Assembly: GCA_023213395.1 (NCBI GenBank)
Contig: CM041465.1
Span: forward strand, 190,843,741 to 190,907,740
Length of the DNA: 64,000 nucleotides
From: Cycas panzhihuaensis
Taxonomy: Eukaryota; Cycadophyta
Direction of reading: 5' to 3'
Shown here: positions 44,346 to 54,440 of the stretch, piece after piece
How the letters are laid out: every line of letters starts with the position of its first letter
Numbering within the stretch: position 1 is the first letter of the stretch
Program-made: the position numbers and the translations under genes
Notes under the pieces: model-generated
What the model saw: only the letters and a program-made list of their open reading frames with translations
Told to the model about the DNA's origin: nothing
The model's database searches: none

Positions 44346-45243
44346 CTTGGTTTTGTTTACGGTTCCTCCATGGAACCTGCTCCTCAGTATGCTCTTGGGA
44401 ACCTTTGTCCTCCTACTTGGGCACCCTCCAACTAGACGACGCTTAGAGTATCGTTACTCCCCTCCCGTGCTTGTGGTTTCCTTCGCATATTCCGCTATGC
44501 TCCTCGTGGACGTGCATGTCGCCCTATCTTCTAACCTCACGCCTCTCGATCACCTCTGTTTACGGTGGTTGTGTGTGTGCTCTGTTAGGCGATGACCATA
44601 CATGGAAGGAAACACATGCATATTACAACAAAATATTTACAACAAATATCTACAACATATGTACGTTTACAACATACAAAAATCATTCATTTACAAAATA
44701 AATCATACATGCTACCTCTATCATACATGATACACACTCATACATGCATATCTCGTCGCGCTGGTCACCTTTCCCTTCTGGCCCTGTCACCCATTGTGCT
44801 CCATGGACGCCCTTCTTGCTTCCCCGTGCGAAGGCATTTATGGCGCTTCATGTTTGCGCTTTTTGGAGGGCCCGTTTGGCATCGTTTTCGTCGCTCCCGT
44901 CGTGCCCGAAGTTTATACTGCTTGGCTCGTTTAGCTCTAGACTCATTGCTAGCCCTTTTTCGCCTCCGGCCCCAAAAGAAATGCTCCCCCGTCCGGGGGC
45001 ATGTTTCGCTTCCCGAAGTAACTTTTGGAGACTCCGGGGCGCCCGTTTTCCGCTCACTCCCGGTCAGCGCCCTGATGACTTGCTCTCGTTCTCGGGTAGC
45101 CTCATTGCTAGGTCCTCCTACCCTTCGCTCCGCCGTTTGTTATCCGAGTCTCTGTGTTGCTTTTATTACTATTGGTGTTTTATTGCCAAAGCTTAGCATC
45201 CAGTCATGTCTCTCCTTATTTTCACCGATGGCGGATACCCCAA
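44346..45243 (+). other. 3' region of B with a weakly conserved sense ORF
   Basis: 44346-44600 matches the second half of the D repeat unit. 44590-44745 (CATACATGGAAGGAAA, ACAACATACAAAA) matches D 55010-55110 reversed. 44750-45240 matches D 51600-52130 reversed, so the 2.9 kb holding the antisense ORF in D is absent here. In one frame (44592-45260) HVSLPEVTFG and FALFGGPVW align with HVLPPKVTFG and FALFPRALL of the D minus frame at 51782-52099. This may be a small conserved protein of unknown function or just shared DNA. Confidence 0.5.
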
Positions 45244-47297
45244 AAACTGATTTTTTATGACTTTCATGTTGCATTTTCTTCTTTTTTTGAGTTTCGGGTG
45301 TACTGCAGAACTAAGCGATCTGCTGGATTTTGCGCATCTGCAAGTTTGCCGCAACGACTGCTCAAAATTTAAAAAAGAAACCACGACGATGGTCGCATTT
45401 TTTCGCTGGCGTGGCTCGGAATCTGTTGGAGGCGCCCGAGGGCCCCAACGCTCACTTGCTATGCCCAAGGCATAAAAGCCTTTTTTCACTCATTTTGATT
45501 ATTCTTCAACTCACTTTTCAAGTTTTCTAGAGGACTTCTTCACAAAAGACAAGACAAAAGAAAGAGTGACAAGAGAACTTCTTCTACAAAGAGCTGACAG
45601 AGGTGGGAGGGTCGCTATTAGGCGGAGTTGCGGGGCCATTGCCCCTCACAGAGCTCCATTATAAGCACCACCTCTCCTCACAAATACCCAAGGCTTCAAG
45701 AGGTTTCTTCACCAAAAACCACTCAAAGACCCGTTCTCAAGCTCCCAACTTGCATGAGGCTCTACTCTTCCACTCTCATGCAAAGGACATTCAACTCCAC
45801 TTCTTGGACACCGCTTGAGGCTGCCTAAGTTGCTAAGTGCCTACATGCACTCATTCTTCTCCATTCAAGGTATTTATTGGCTCTATTAGTGCTTTTTTGC
45901 TTGTTTTTTCCATTGAGTTGCTTGCGAATTCTTTCCTCTTGTTTGCATGCACTTCCTTTGAGTTTCTTTTGGCCGTTTGATGCATATAACCTTAGTAGTT
46001 GTGGCTTACTAGAGCGCTGCCCTAGGTTAGGCGCATTTTTCTTGTGATTTCCTAAAACTCATCCTCTCCCATCGAGTTCCTTCTTTTGCCATTTTCTAAG
46101 CTAGCCGGCATAAAGGGCTTTTACGAGGATTTGAGGGAGATAGGCGGGGTTCCGTCCCCCATTGCCGTCCTTCTCCCCAAGGGTTCTGTCCCTTATCCTC
46201 TCTCCCTTTATCACCCGCGCTTTCTTAGGAGACGAGGCTAGAGAAACCTTGGAGGGTTGGCTTGAGTTTCCTCATTGGCGTAGGCCACTTGTTATCACAC
46301 GACCCATCTTGTTGCATGCTAGCATTGTTTCCCTATACCCTGTGGAGACCTCCCGTGGGTGAGTTAGCCATCCCGAGGCTACACTCAATCCTATTCAGTG
46401 CATATTATGGTGTATGACGGCCCGCATATGTGTCGCGTGGCTTTGTTTCCTTTCCATTATATGTGGGTGCTTAACTACGTCTGACTAGCCTAGTTGATTT
46501 CATTTTCAACAGATACATATACATATATCTCGTCGGTTTTGGTAGCTTCTCTCCAGGAGGAGGGTGTTCTCTCGGTTGTGTGCGTGATCGCTTGAGAGGG
46601 AGGGTGCGAGGTCAACCCGTTGTCGGCCGACCGTCACGAGTCGCCTTTCCTTTTTTGGTTGTTTTGAGCTTTACTTTCCGTTCTTTCAGTTTGTTAGTTC
46701 TTGCATGCTCTCGGGGAGGTAAGTGAACCCCCTTCGACGCCTTTGATCAACGTTGCATGCGCGGAAGACGGAGGGAAGGAGCGCGACCGAGGAGGAAAAC
46801 CCGTATTTCTGCTCGGACTCCGTGTCCAGGTATTTCCCGCGTGTCTTTCGTGTTTACTTTGTGTTTTTACGCTTCGTTGCATTTACTTTGATCTGTAAAG
46901 GAACATAAGGGAAAGAAAGAAAAAAACAAATCGTTTACTTTACATTTGCTTTCTTGTACTTCTTTACTACATTGCATGACATAGTAGTGTAGGTCCCATT
47001 TACCTATACCCCTTGGCCACACTTACCCCTTACTCCGTGACACGTTTGGTTGATCGCCCCTCGCCTTCTCATTGCCTTGAGAAGCCGCGACGTCGAGGTT
47101 CTTTTCCCCTTCCCGCCATCCCAAGGGTAGGAAGGCCTCGTCTTGCACGGCCACCGAAGCAACCAGCACCTTGCGATCCCTGCACGCGCTCGGCCAAGAC
47201 GGACGTCTGCGAGGTATGATCCTCGCTAGTTAGCGCTTAGCATATTGTTTCTATGCCCTTCCCTAGGCGTTGGATCATTGCCCATGAGAGTGTTTCA
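45244..47297 (+). repeat. 3' LTR of element B, 5'-truncated
   Basis: It matches 35351-37403 to its end (GTGTTTCA). The first 441 bp of the LTR, the purine tract and the second RNase H seen in D are missing; the join is near 45240. Differences from the 5' LTR are mostly 1-4 base indels in CG-rich spots. The TATA-like box is at 45470-45477. Confidence 0.9.
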
Positions 47298-47953
47298 AAG
47301 AGCTCAATATACTTAACTACCACATGACTAGATTTTGTCTTTGCAGTAGAGATAATATTTAAATTGATAGCATAACCCAAGGAATCCCATTAATAGGCTA
47401 CAAAAAAGATACCAAGATATCTCAAATGGAAAATCAATCTTGTTCTAGAATACTTAAGGAATCAAAAGCTTCAACTAGTAGGCTATACTAACCGAGGCTA
47501 GGCAAGAGAAGCTGATGATAGAAAATCCACTTCTAGATATTACTTTAGTCTTATTTCACTGATGATTTCTTATAGTAAAAAACAACAAGTAATTTCCTAT
47601 CATCCATAGAAGTTTAATACAAAGTAGCAACTAGCACCACCTATGAAGCCATATGGCTCCAAAAGCCTTTAAAAGAACTTAGGTAGACCTAACAACAATC
47701 CATAGCAATATTCTCTGATAATCAAAATGCCATCAAGCTCAATAAGAATCTAGTCTTCCATTCCCAAACCAAACATATAGAGATTCACCACCACTTCATT
47801 TAGGAAAAGGTATAAAATAAGGAGATAGAGTTGTTCTATTGTCCTAATGAGGAGGAATCGATAAACATCTTCACCAAAGCACTAGGGATAAATAAGTTCT
47901 TATACTTTTGAAAGAAAATCGGGTTAAGGGATAAAGAATAAATATTATGGGGG
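47298..47953 (+). pseudogene. Copia element F, RNase H (3' segment)
   Basis: The polyprotein resumes after B: NLVLEYLRNQKLQLVGYTN near 47430, KVATSTTYEAIWLQKPLKEL near 47623, IFSDNQNAIKLNKNLVFH near 47710, QTKHIEIHHHFI near 47770 and ELFYCPNEEESINIFTKALG near 47830-47888. This is the copia RNase H with the DNQNAI and FTKAL boxes. The purine tract ATTATGGGGG at 47944-47953 precedes the LTR. Stops and shifts are present but the domain is readable throughout. Confidence 0.9.
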
Positions 47954-48264
47954 TATTAGAAATAATGCTTCCATCTTGTAACACTAGTAACTTAGTATAT
48001 TTGCATTTAAAAAGTTGTTGCACCTATCTAACATGTTTGACACTTGTCAGTCATGTATTTCATGTACTCTCTTTGAATACTTATATTATCCTCTTAAATC
48101 ATTAGGTAATAAATATCATTTTCCTTTTTCTTATATTATGTTATTTTACAAATTGTTTGGGTGTTGTTTCATAGATGCTTTTAGTTTTAATAGCAACCCA
48201 TTTATGAAGTAACTTTTCAATAAAAGATCTAATAATTTTTTACCATCTGTAATATTTCTAACTA
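47954..48264 (+). repeat. 3' LTR of copia F
   Basis: It starts TATTAGAAATAATG (TG changed to TA) and ends GTAATATTTCTAACTA. The ends are inverted copies (TTAGAAATA / TATTTCTAA), giving 311 bp. No second copy is in the window. Confidence 0.7.
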
Positions 48265-48286
48265 ATATGGCCATTTGGCTAACATA

Positions 48287-50886
48287 TGAAATGTTGTCTA
48301 AGGAGTAGTATCCCTACGTTTAGTAAGAGAATGGATTATGCAAGACTAGGTTGGGCTAAACAGCAAGGACTCACCTCAGAAGACGTCCGTGCGCCGGAGC
48401 GCGAATTCGGGACCTGCAGAGGTGCCTGGTTGCTTCTAGGTAGTTCTAGAAAGTAAGGCCTTCCTACCCCTCAGATGGCCGAGAAGAGGAGAAGAGAGCC
48501 TGGCACATTGTGTCTTCTCAAAAAAGTGAGAAGGCAACACAAGAATAAGAATGTATGTATAATGTGGTATCTAGGTGTAGGCTAGCCAAAAGGGCAAGGT
48601 GTGGGTAGTTCTAATACGAAATGAACTATCTAAATATACTAAATTAACCACTAGATAAAAGATACGTAAAGCAAATGTATGTTCTTTTCCTCTTTCAATT
48701 TTCTATGTGTTTCTTACTATATAAGCATATGCAGAAAGAATAACACCATAAAGAAAACATGCAAGGATAAGAAAAATATCTGGACCTGGCATCTGAATGG
48801 AGCGCTACGCATCTCTTCACTTCCCACTCCTTTCCACTTCACTTGTTGCTCATGCGAAACTGATCAGTGATGGATGCTATGAACGACAGAAGAGAGGCTA
48901 GCTTACCTCCCCAATGGATGCAAAAAAAATGAATGGTAGATAATAGAAAATGACAAAAAGCACCAAATATGGAACTAACGTGCAATGGGTTTATCCCATA
49001 CGCGACTCTACGAATGCGAGATCCTGCCAACCAAATAGACAAGTATCTCCCTCTCAGAAGAGGGGCCACAAAATAGATCTAATATGTATACTAAACTTAG
49101 AGGAAACAGAATCAAACTAAGCTAAGCATATGCATTATTATTTAATGAAACAACATTCAACAAAGTTTCCACAAATGGCATCAAATGACACCCAGACAAG
49201 AGTATAGCCTCGGAATGGTTAACTCACCCACGGGAAGTCTCCATTTAGCCTCGGGAAAGGAAAACAAACTCACATCAAGAACATGGGTTAGCGAACAATG
49301 AGAAGGAAAAAGGTAACTAAAAGGTATACAGGCACCCAAGGGACGAGATGCTACGGATAGCAAATCATCCAACTGGGTGGGTGGCAAACTGTTAACTGGT
49401 AAGAAGCAGTTTCGGGGCTTATGTGATGCCCAAAACCAATAGATAAAAATCTAAAACCAGCATGGCAATGGGCTATCAACATTGATTTAGATCCAAAAAT
49501 GAGCCTCCAAATTCCCTAACCTAGCTTTTAGAAAGACACAAAGGTGCAAAGGGAGAGAAAGTAAAGGCACGAAGGTGCAAAGGGAGAGAAAGTAAGGGAT
49601 GGAACCCTTGGGGAGAAGGGCAGTAAGGGGGACTGACCCCGCCTTCTTCCCTCTAACTTCCTTTATGTTACCCCTTTGCAACAGCCACCTAAAAGCAAGT
49701 TGGCAGGAATAATGGGGGAGCACTATAGTACACAGGCAAGGAAAATAGTGCTAAATAGGCATAACAACCAAAAAAGCATATAAACTAGGAATTTACTCAC
49801 AAAAAATGGAAAGAAATAGCATGCATTTCAAAGTAAATATGAAGGTACCTTGTTATGAAGAGAAGAAGCATGAACTTGCTAGAAAATGGTAGGAAAAAAA
49901 CAGCATTCAACAAGGTATGATGGCAGGTTTAGAAGAGAAGACAAATGTGTGAAAAATCCTGTGAGTTGGGGCCCTTTGAAGCTTGTCCTTTTGGGAGACC
50001 TTGAAGAATATCCTCCTTATAGCTTTGAAGACCTACAAACAGATGTTGAGCTTACTGTTCCTCAGCATAAGAGATAGCAATGGTCTCTAGTAAAGAGCAG
50101 CAGCAATAAGTCTTATTCTGCAGTAGTTTTCTATGGAAAATTTTGTAGAGTTTTTTGTAAAAAATGAGCTAAGAATCTTTGAAAATGAAGAGGAAGTTTA
50201 GTTTTATCCCCTACTCACTATAAGTGAATGTTGGGGATGTCAGGGCAATTCAAATGTGTAGGTGCCACGCGGCAGTTCTGCGAAAAAAGTGGAAACTATC
50301 ACGTGATTTTAAAAAAGTTTTTCAAACAACAGATTACTTAGAACTTCGCAGCATCAAGAAAGATCGCAGTACCACTAAGTTTACAGCGGTATGAGACTGG
50401 AAACAAAATTAAGGCCAAAACAGGGGTTTGGAGCTAAATGAAGGGCAAATCAAGGCTAGCAACAGCTAGGGGGAGTACCCAGGTGATGGACAAGTAACCA
50501 GAAAAGTGAACTAGGTCTCAACCAAGGATAAATCAGACTTGCAAGAGACTACAACATGAGTAAGGTGTCGTAAAAAGGGTGAACATGACTGGATAAGGCA
50601 TCTCGAGGGGTTGTGGAGATGAGGTGGGTGGCTGTGCGCTATATGGGGTGTAACATTCACCGAAGAATGCCCCCATTGTGAGTCATCATAGGTTGAAAGG
50701 TGTGTGGTAAGCACATATAAAGTGATCAAGCAAGAAGATAATGTAAACATACAGATGTCAGGCAAGCATGTGTCAGGCAATCTGTACCAAGTAATCTCAA
50801 TCAAGCAAGAGCAAAGAGAAGCGAACATATACCTGAGCTTACCTGAGTCAATGTGTCTCAAGTCCATTCCCGGTAGCTGGGAAACA
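48287..50886 (-). repeat. 3' LTR of element D (2600 bp)
   Basis: Minus-strand start TGTTTCCCAGCTACCGGGAA at 50886, end ACAACATTTCA at 48287. It aligns with the B LTR, for example AAGGCCT and GCAACCAGCA near the end and GAGGTGAG/GAGGTATG before the last 90 bp. A minus-strand TATA-like box GGGGATAAAAC is at 50201-50211 and U3 words are at 50330-50395. A 31-bp tandem pair (GGTGCAAAGGGAGAGAAAGT) is at about 49540-49600. Confidence 0.85.
50330..50395 (-). promoter_or_regulatory. U3 motif cluster of D LTR
   Basis: On the + strand it reads AGAACTTCGCAGCATC, GATCGCAGTACC and TAAGTTTACAGCGGTATGAG. The last is a close relative of AAGTTTGCCGCGGTACGA in B and of one arm of the D palindrome. It lies about 120-190 bp upstream of the minus-strand TATA-like box at 50201-50211. 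Confidence 0.45.
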
Positions 50887-50901
50887 CTGCCCCCTTGGCA
50901 A
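50887..50901 (-). other. Polypurine tract of element D
   Basis: The minus strand reads TTGCCAAGGGGGCAG, directly before TGTTTCCC. Confidence 0.85.
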
Positions 50902-51296
50902 TAGAGCCTCACCGCTCGGAGGCGTGGTGTGATGGCAAATGCTGACAACCAAAAACCATCAATAGCACATGCATATGTATATATATATATATGAATAGAC
51001 ACAAACAGAATATGGACCAAGGGTGTCAGTGAGTGTCATGGCAGAATGCGTGGATAAGGGAGACAGAGATGAGGACAACATAGGGGCTACCTACATATCG
51101 TCTAGGCATTGACCTGCAAGTGAATAGAGCCAATGAAAGGGATGCCCCCGTTGCTAAAGTGAAACGAGTGATAGGAGGGCATCCAACAAACTAAACAAGC
51201 ACATTAGACTAAAGGCAACCAGAGACTCGGGCACGAGCTGGCCAGGCAAGCCTCAAAGGCAGTCACTAAGAAGAGGGAGGTGACACTTAAGGATGA
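50902..51296. other. Spacer between second RNase H and LTR in D
   Basis: No coding signal. A (TA)n stub lies near 50978-50991. Confidence 0.5.
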
Positions 51297-51650
51297 GGCA
51301 GATGAGGTTGTCTGCCTTAGCATTGAGGTCCCGAGGGATGTGTTGAATATTAACTGATGAAAAGTAGGCCAGGAGGGATCTAGCGGCTAAAGCGAGGGTT
51401 CTCAAGTGAGGGCATTGCACCTAGTAAACCTGGGTGAGATGGGACACCACAACCTGAGAATCACAAAGCAACACGATGGGTCCGTGATGGAAATGGAGAG
51501 CATCGATAAGGGCTTCAATAATGGCCATGTATTCAGCTTCATTATTGGTTGCCTCAGGGAGGAAAATCCTAGAACGTAGGAAATCATGTCTAGAAGGGCT
51601 GCGAAGGATCCAAGCAAAGGCGTATAGTCTAGGTTACCACGGCCCGCCTG
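51297..51650 (-). pseudogene. Second RNase H domain of element D
   Basis: One minus-strand frame reads FAWILRSPSRHDFLRSRIFL, PEATNNEAEYMAIIEALIDA, GPIVLLCDSQVVVSHLTQVY, a stop (TAG), then HLRTLALAARSLLAYFSSVN and IQHIPRDLNAKADNL. This is an RNase H fold of the kind known as the second, archaeal-like RNase H of Tat elements (NNEAEYEAL, V..DSQLVV..., H.PR..N..AD.L). The catalytic Glu, middle Asp and last Asp are present; the first Asp (DGA box) is not readable. It would cut RNA in RNA-DNA hybrids during reverse transcription. It is not in the pol frame but lies about 4.5 kb past integrase, just before the 3' LTR. A (13838-14125) has a decayed copy. Confidence 0.8.
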
Positions 51651-51781
51651 GCTTCAGAATATGTAGAGGGACATGAGTGAGTACTAAATCCTGGTAGTAA
51701 ATAAACAATGACGGAATGAAAGAGATACTCTAAAGGTAAGCAAAAAGTGGTCATGAAGGGTAGGAGGACCTAGCAATGAGG

Positions 51782-52122
51782 TTACCCAAGGACGGAAGCA
51801 AGAAATCTAACCACCATGTGAGAGCAGGCGGAGAAAAAACGCCCTAGAGCACCAAAAGTCACTTTTGGAGGTAAAACATGCCGCCAGATGAGGGAGAATT
51901 CCCTTTGGGGACCCCAGGAGTAGAAAAGTGCTGTGGAAACAAGTCTAGGGCGGTGAAATGATCCAAACGAGTATAAACTTGGGCATGCACGGGAGCGGCA
52001 CATAAAACAAGACAGAAGGGCCCTGGGAAAAAGTGCAAAAAATGGGGCACCATAAATGCCCTTATAAGAGAGAGTAAAAAGGGCATCAAAAGAGCACAAC
52101 AGGCGACAGGGCTAGAAGGCAA
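51782..52122 (-). pseudogene. Sense ORF of unknown function in D 3' region
   Basis: Two overlapping minus frames are open here (105 and 87 aa). The frame 51782-52099 contains YGAPFFALFPRALLSCF, then SLYSFGSFHRPRLVSTALF and WRHVLPPKVTFGALGRFFS. It aligns with a + frame in B (44750-45120), with HVSLPEVTFG at the matching place. It is rich in Phe, Leu, Ser and Arg, with no known motif and no clear start. It could be an exon-like segment upstream of the second RNase H, though in another frame, or chance openness. The function is unknown. Confidence 0.35.
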
Positions 52123-52625
52123 AGGCGATCAGGGAAACGGGATGGTCCCAACAGCTATTGCGAGGTTAAGAATGAAAGAAGTGCACGTCAGGGCCCCCGC
52201 CTATATAAGGAAATTTGTACAGAAAATGGGTTCATTTTCACTGGCTCTCGTGAGAAACTAGAGCCATTCCCTTACGGAGCGGAGCGCCGCCTGACTTTGG
52301 AGGCATGCAGGGGACGATCTGACCATTGGATCAGAGTGCAGTGAGAGCCAGCAAGATCGTTGAGACGAGATGGTGACGACCAGGCCAGATCCAGTGAGTG
52401 GATCTCACAAAACCCTCCCCCATTTCAAAGTTTTCATTTCATTACTTTTTGTTGATTTTTATTCAATTTTTGCACCCCTTATGGGCAATTAGAGGCCTCT
52501 TGGAGTCTGAATTGGACCCAGAAAGAGGCGGGACCTAGGCATTAGGGAGCCTTAGTCTTGATGGGCCCCACAGGGTCCACCACAAGAAATTTTTTTGATT
52601 TTCAGGGCAGAAACCCCCCTTTTTA

Positions 52626-52745
52626 GGGGGGCTACTATTCGTACCGTGACGAAGATTGTGGTGCTACGATCTTTACTGCGGAGCCCCCTGATCGCCATGG
52701 GACCCATGCTAAACTTAGCAGTACTGCTAAGTTTAGCATGGTATG
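52626..52745 (+). promoter_or_regulatory. Palindrome and U3-like motif upstream of antisense ORF (D)
   Basis: GTACCGTGACGAAGATTG, ACGATCTTTACTGCGG, GATCGCC and then a perfect 38-bp palindrome (52704-52741, each arm CCATGCTAAACTTAGCAGT) recall the U3 motif of the LTRs. The right arm, read through, gives AAGTTTAGCATGGTATGA against AAGTTTACAGCGGTATGA in the D LTR. GAATATAAGG at 52767-52776 is TATA-like on the + strand, about 150 bp before the antisense ORF. A private promoter for that ORF is inferred, not shown. Confidence 0.45.
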
Positions 52746-52918
52746 AAGGCAGAAAATCAGAGAAAAGAATATAAGGGGCCAATTAGCCCCAAATCTTAGG
52801 CAGAGAGAGTTAAGAGACAGCCAGGAGCATAGATGACTATTAAGAGACTAACTTTGATTGATTTTTGGTGCTGGCAGGCAGTTATCACGGTGGATAACTG
52901 CGAGAACATCGGTATGGC

Positions 52919-54440
52919 TATGCTAAGCTACATTGAGATGATGTCCTGAGGGGACAAGGAGATTCTGTAGAGGTGTGGCTTGTACAAGGCCTTAAAGACA
53001 CCTCAATTTGCATCATATCAAAGATTTTTAGTAGACATAGTGTCATACTAGGATCGGAGGAGGCACATGCTCTACTTACCTCAGGTAAGAGATGTGACAG
53101 TGATACCAAGGGATATCCAGTGTATTTTGGGAGTACCGATGACTGGGAGGCCGGTGACATTGGGAGCATTTCCTAGCATTGAGGCAGCACACAGAGAGGC
53201 AGCCACATTCTTTACAGGGGCTGATAAGTGGGAGTGGAGAGGAGTTCCCCTCTAGACGATGTTGATGTCGAGGATTCCTTGGGTGAGGAAACTGATTACA
53301 CTGTGCATTCTGTTTCAGATTTCCTGGAAATAGAATTACAGAGAGATAACCAGAGGATGGATGGATGTAGTGCGCCACTATGAAGCTAGCAAGAGGATAG
53401 ACTGGGCAACTATGATAGCGGCGAATCTCATCGCACAACTTGACGCTATCAAAGTGGAAGGAAAGGGAGGACTCTCTTACAGAACATTGTTGTAGTGCTG
53501 GTTCTTTGATCACTTCGTGGTAGTGTCACCAACGGGGGGACCACACCCTAAAGCAGAGTGGGCTTCGATGGTCCACAGATGGCAGACTCGACTGAGGGGG
53601 ATGGAGGACTAGGCCCACGTCCGACGATCAATAGAGGCGACATTACTGGACCTCTTCACCATGACAAACTATGTGGTAGATCCATACAGGACGGTGAGGT
53701 GGGACAACGATAATGAGGCGGGTCAAGCAAGAGCGCCTATAGATGATGATGATGATGATGATGACGATGTCAACGAAGGAGATGGGGCTAGCCCATCATG
53801 ACCTGTGGGAGAGGCAAGTCCATCAGGGTCGGCAGGAGGAGCAGCGGGACCATCAAGGACTACTAGAGGAGAGGCAAGCCCATCAAGGGTAGCTAAGGAG
53901 AGCAGGGGGATGGTGACTAGGGCCCATAGGCTACGGATCATGAGGAGATCTGGAGAGACAAGAGTTGAGTTGATCCCTGTGAGGAGAGAGGCCTAGGTAG
54001 AGGAGGTACCTAAGGATGAGGTACCCGCAACTGGTGGAGAGCCAGAAGGAGAGGATCTCGCGCGAGCAGAGGACCCGACGGCCATGGTAGGTGAGGCCTT
54101 ACTATTTCCTTAGCCATTTGACAGCTAGGTAGATATTTGATTTTATTTTATCATGGTATGTAGTGGGATATCCAGTGACACATGGCATATTGCATTGGTA
54201 GGTATTGCAGAGGTTAGGAGGCTTGTAGAGGCCATGGTGAGGGAGATATTCCCTCAAGTATATATAGAGGGGCAATTGCCCATCCAGGCAGAGGATGCGC
54301 CTAGATCGGCAGGTGCTCACATGGAGGCATTCACCCCATTGGCGAGGGCGAGAGACATCTGGGCTGCAAAGTCCCAAGAGCACATCACTTTCAAGGGACA
54401 GATGCAGCGGGAGCTAGATGAGGCCAGGGGCAAGTGAGAT
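52919..54440 (+). pseudogene. Antisense plant-mobile-domain-like ORF of element D
   Basis: It runs opposite to the element. The first block is CGLYKALKDTSICIISKIFS near 52976. After one shift, MLYLPQVRDVTVIPRDIQCI and LGVPMTGRPVTLGAFPS follow at 53067-53170, the plant mobile domain core. Then GWMDVVRHYEASKRIDWATM near 53360 and CWFFDHFVV near 53497. A run of eight to nine Asp codons (53739-53767) and a Ser/Gly/Pro-rich linker lead to LVEAMVREIFPQVYIEGQLP (about 54222-54281). The C-terminal coiled-coil-like end is FKGQMQRELDEARGK. All blocks recur in A. The segments are open over 60-94 aa with few stops. Extra ORFs in Tat elements, sometimes antisense, are known; the role of this one is not. 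Confidence 0.7.

Larger units (their letters stand above)
34909..47297 (+). mobile_element. Tat-like Ty3/gypsy element B, near-complete
   Basis: 5' LTR 34909-37403, PBS 37405-37422, gag from 37665, protease, RT, RNase H and integrase to 44078, tandem repeats 44091-44345, a short 3' region, and a 3' LTR (45244-47297) missing its first 441 bp. It is inserted in the copia F coding region between LVGS and the rest of RNase H. Flanks are GTAGC on the left and AGAGC on the right after one extra A, an imperfect 5-bp duplication. GC- and CpG-rich sequence and close LTRs mark it as the youngest complete insertion here. It lacks the antisense ORF and second RNase H seen in D. Confidence 0.9.

Noticed and set aside
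48265-48286. Host sequence between F and D
   Set aside because: Only 22 bp separate the two LTRs, too little to identify.
50511-51020. 169-aa minus ORF
   Set aside because: It spans the LTR start and purine tract of D and so cannot be a normal element gene; no motif.
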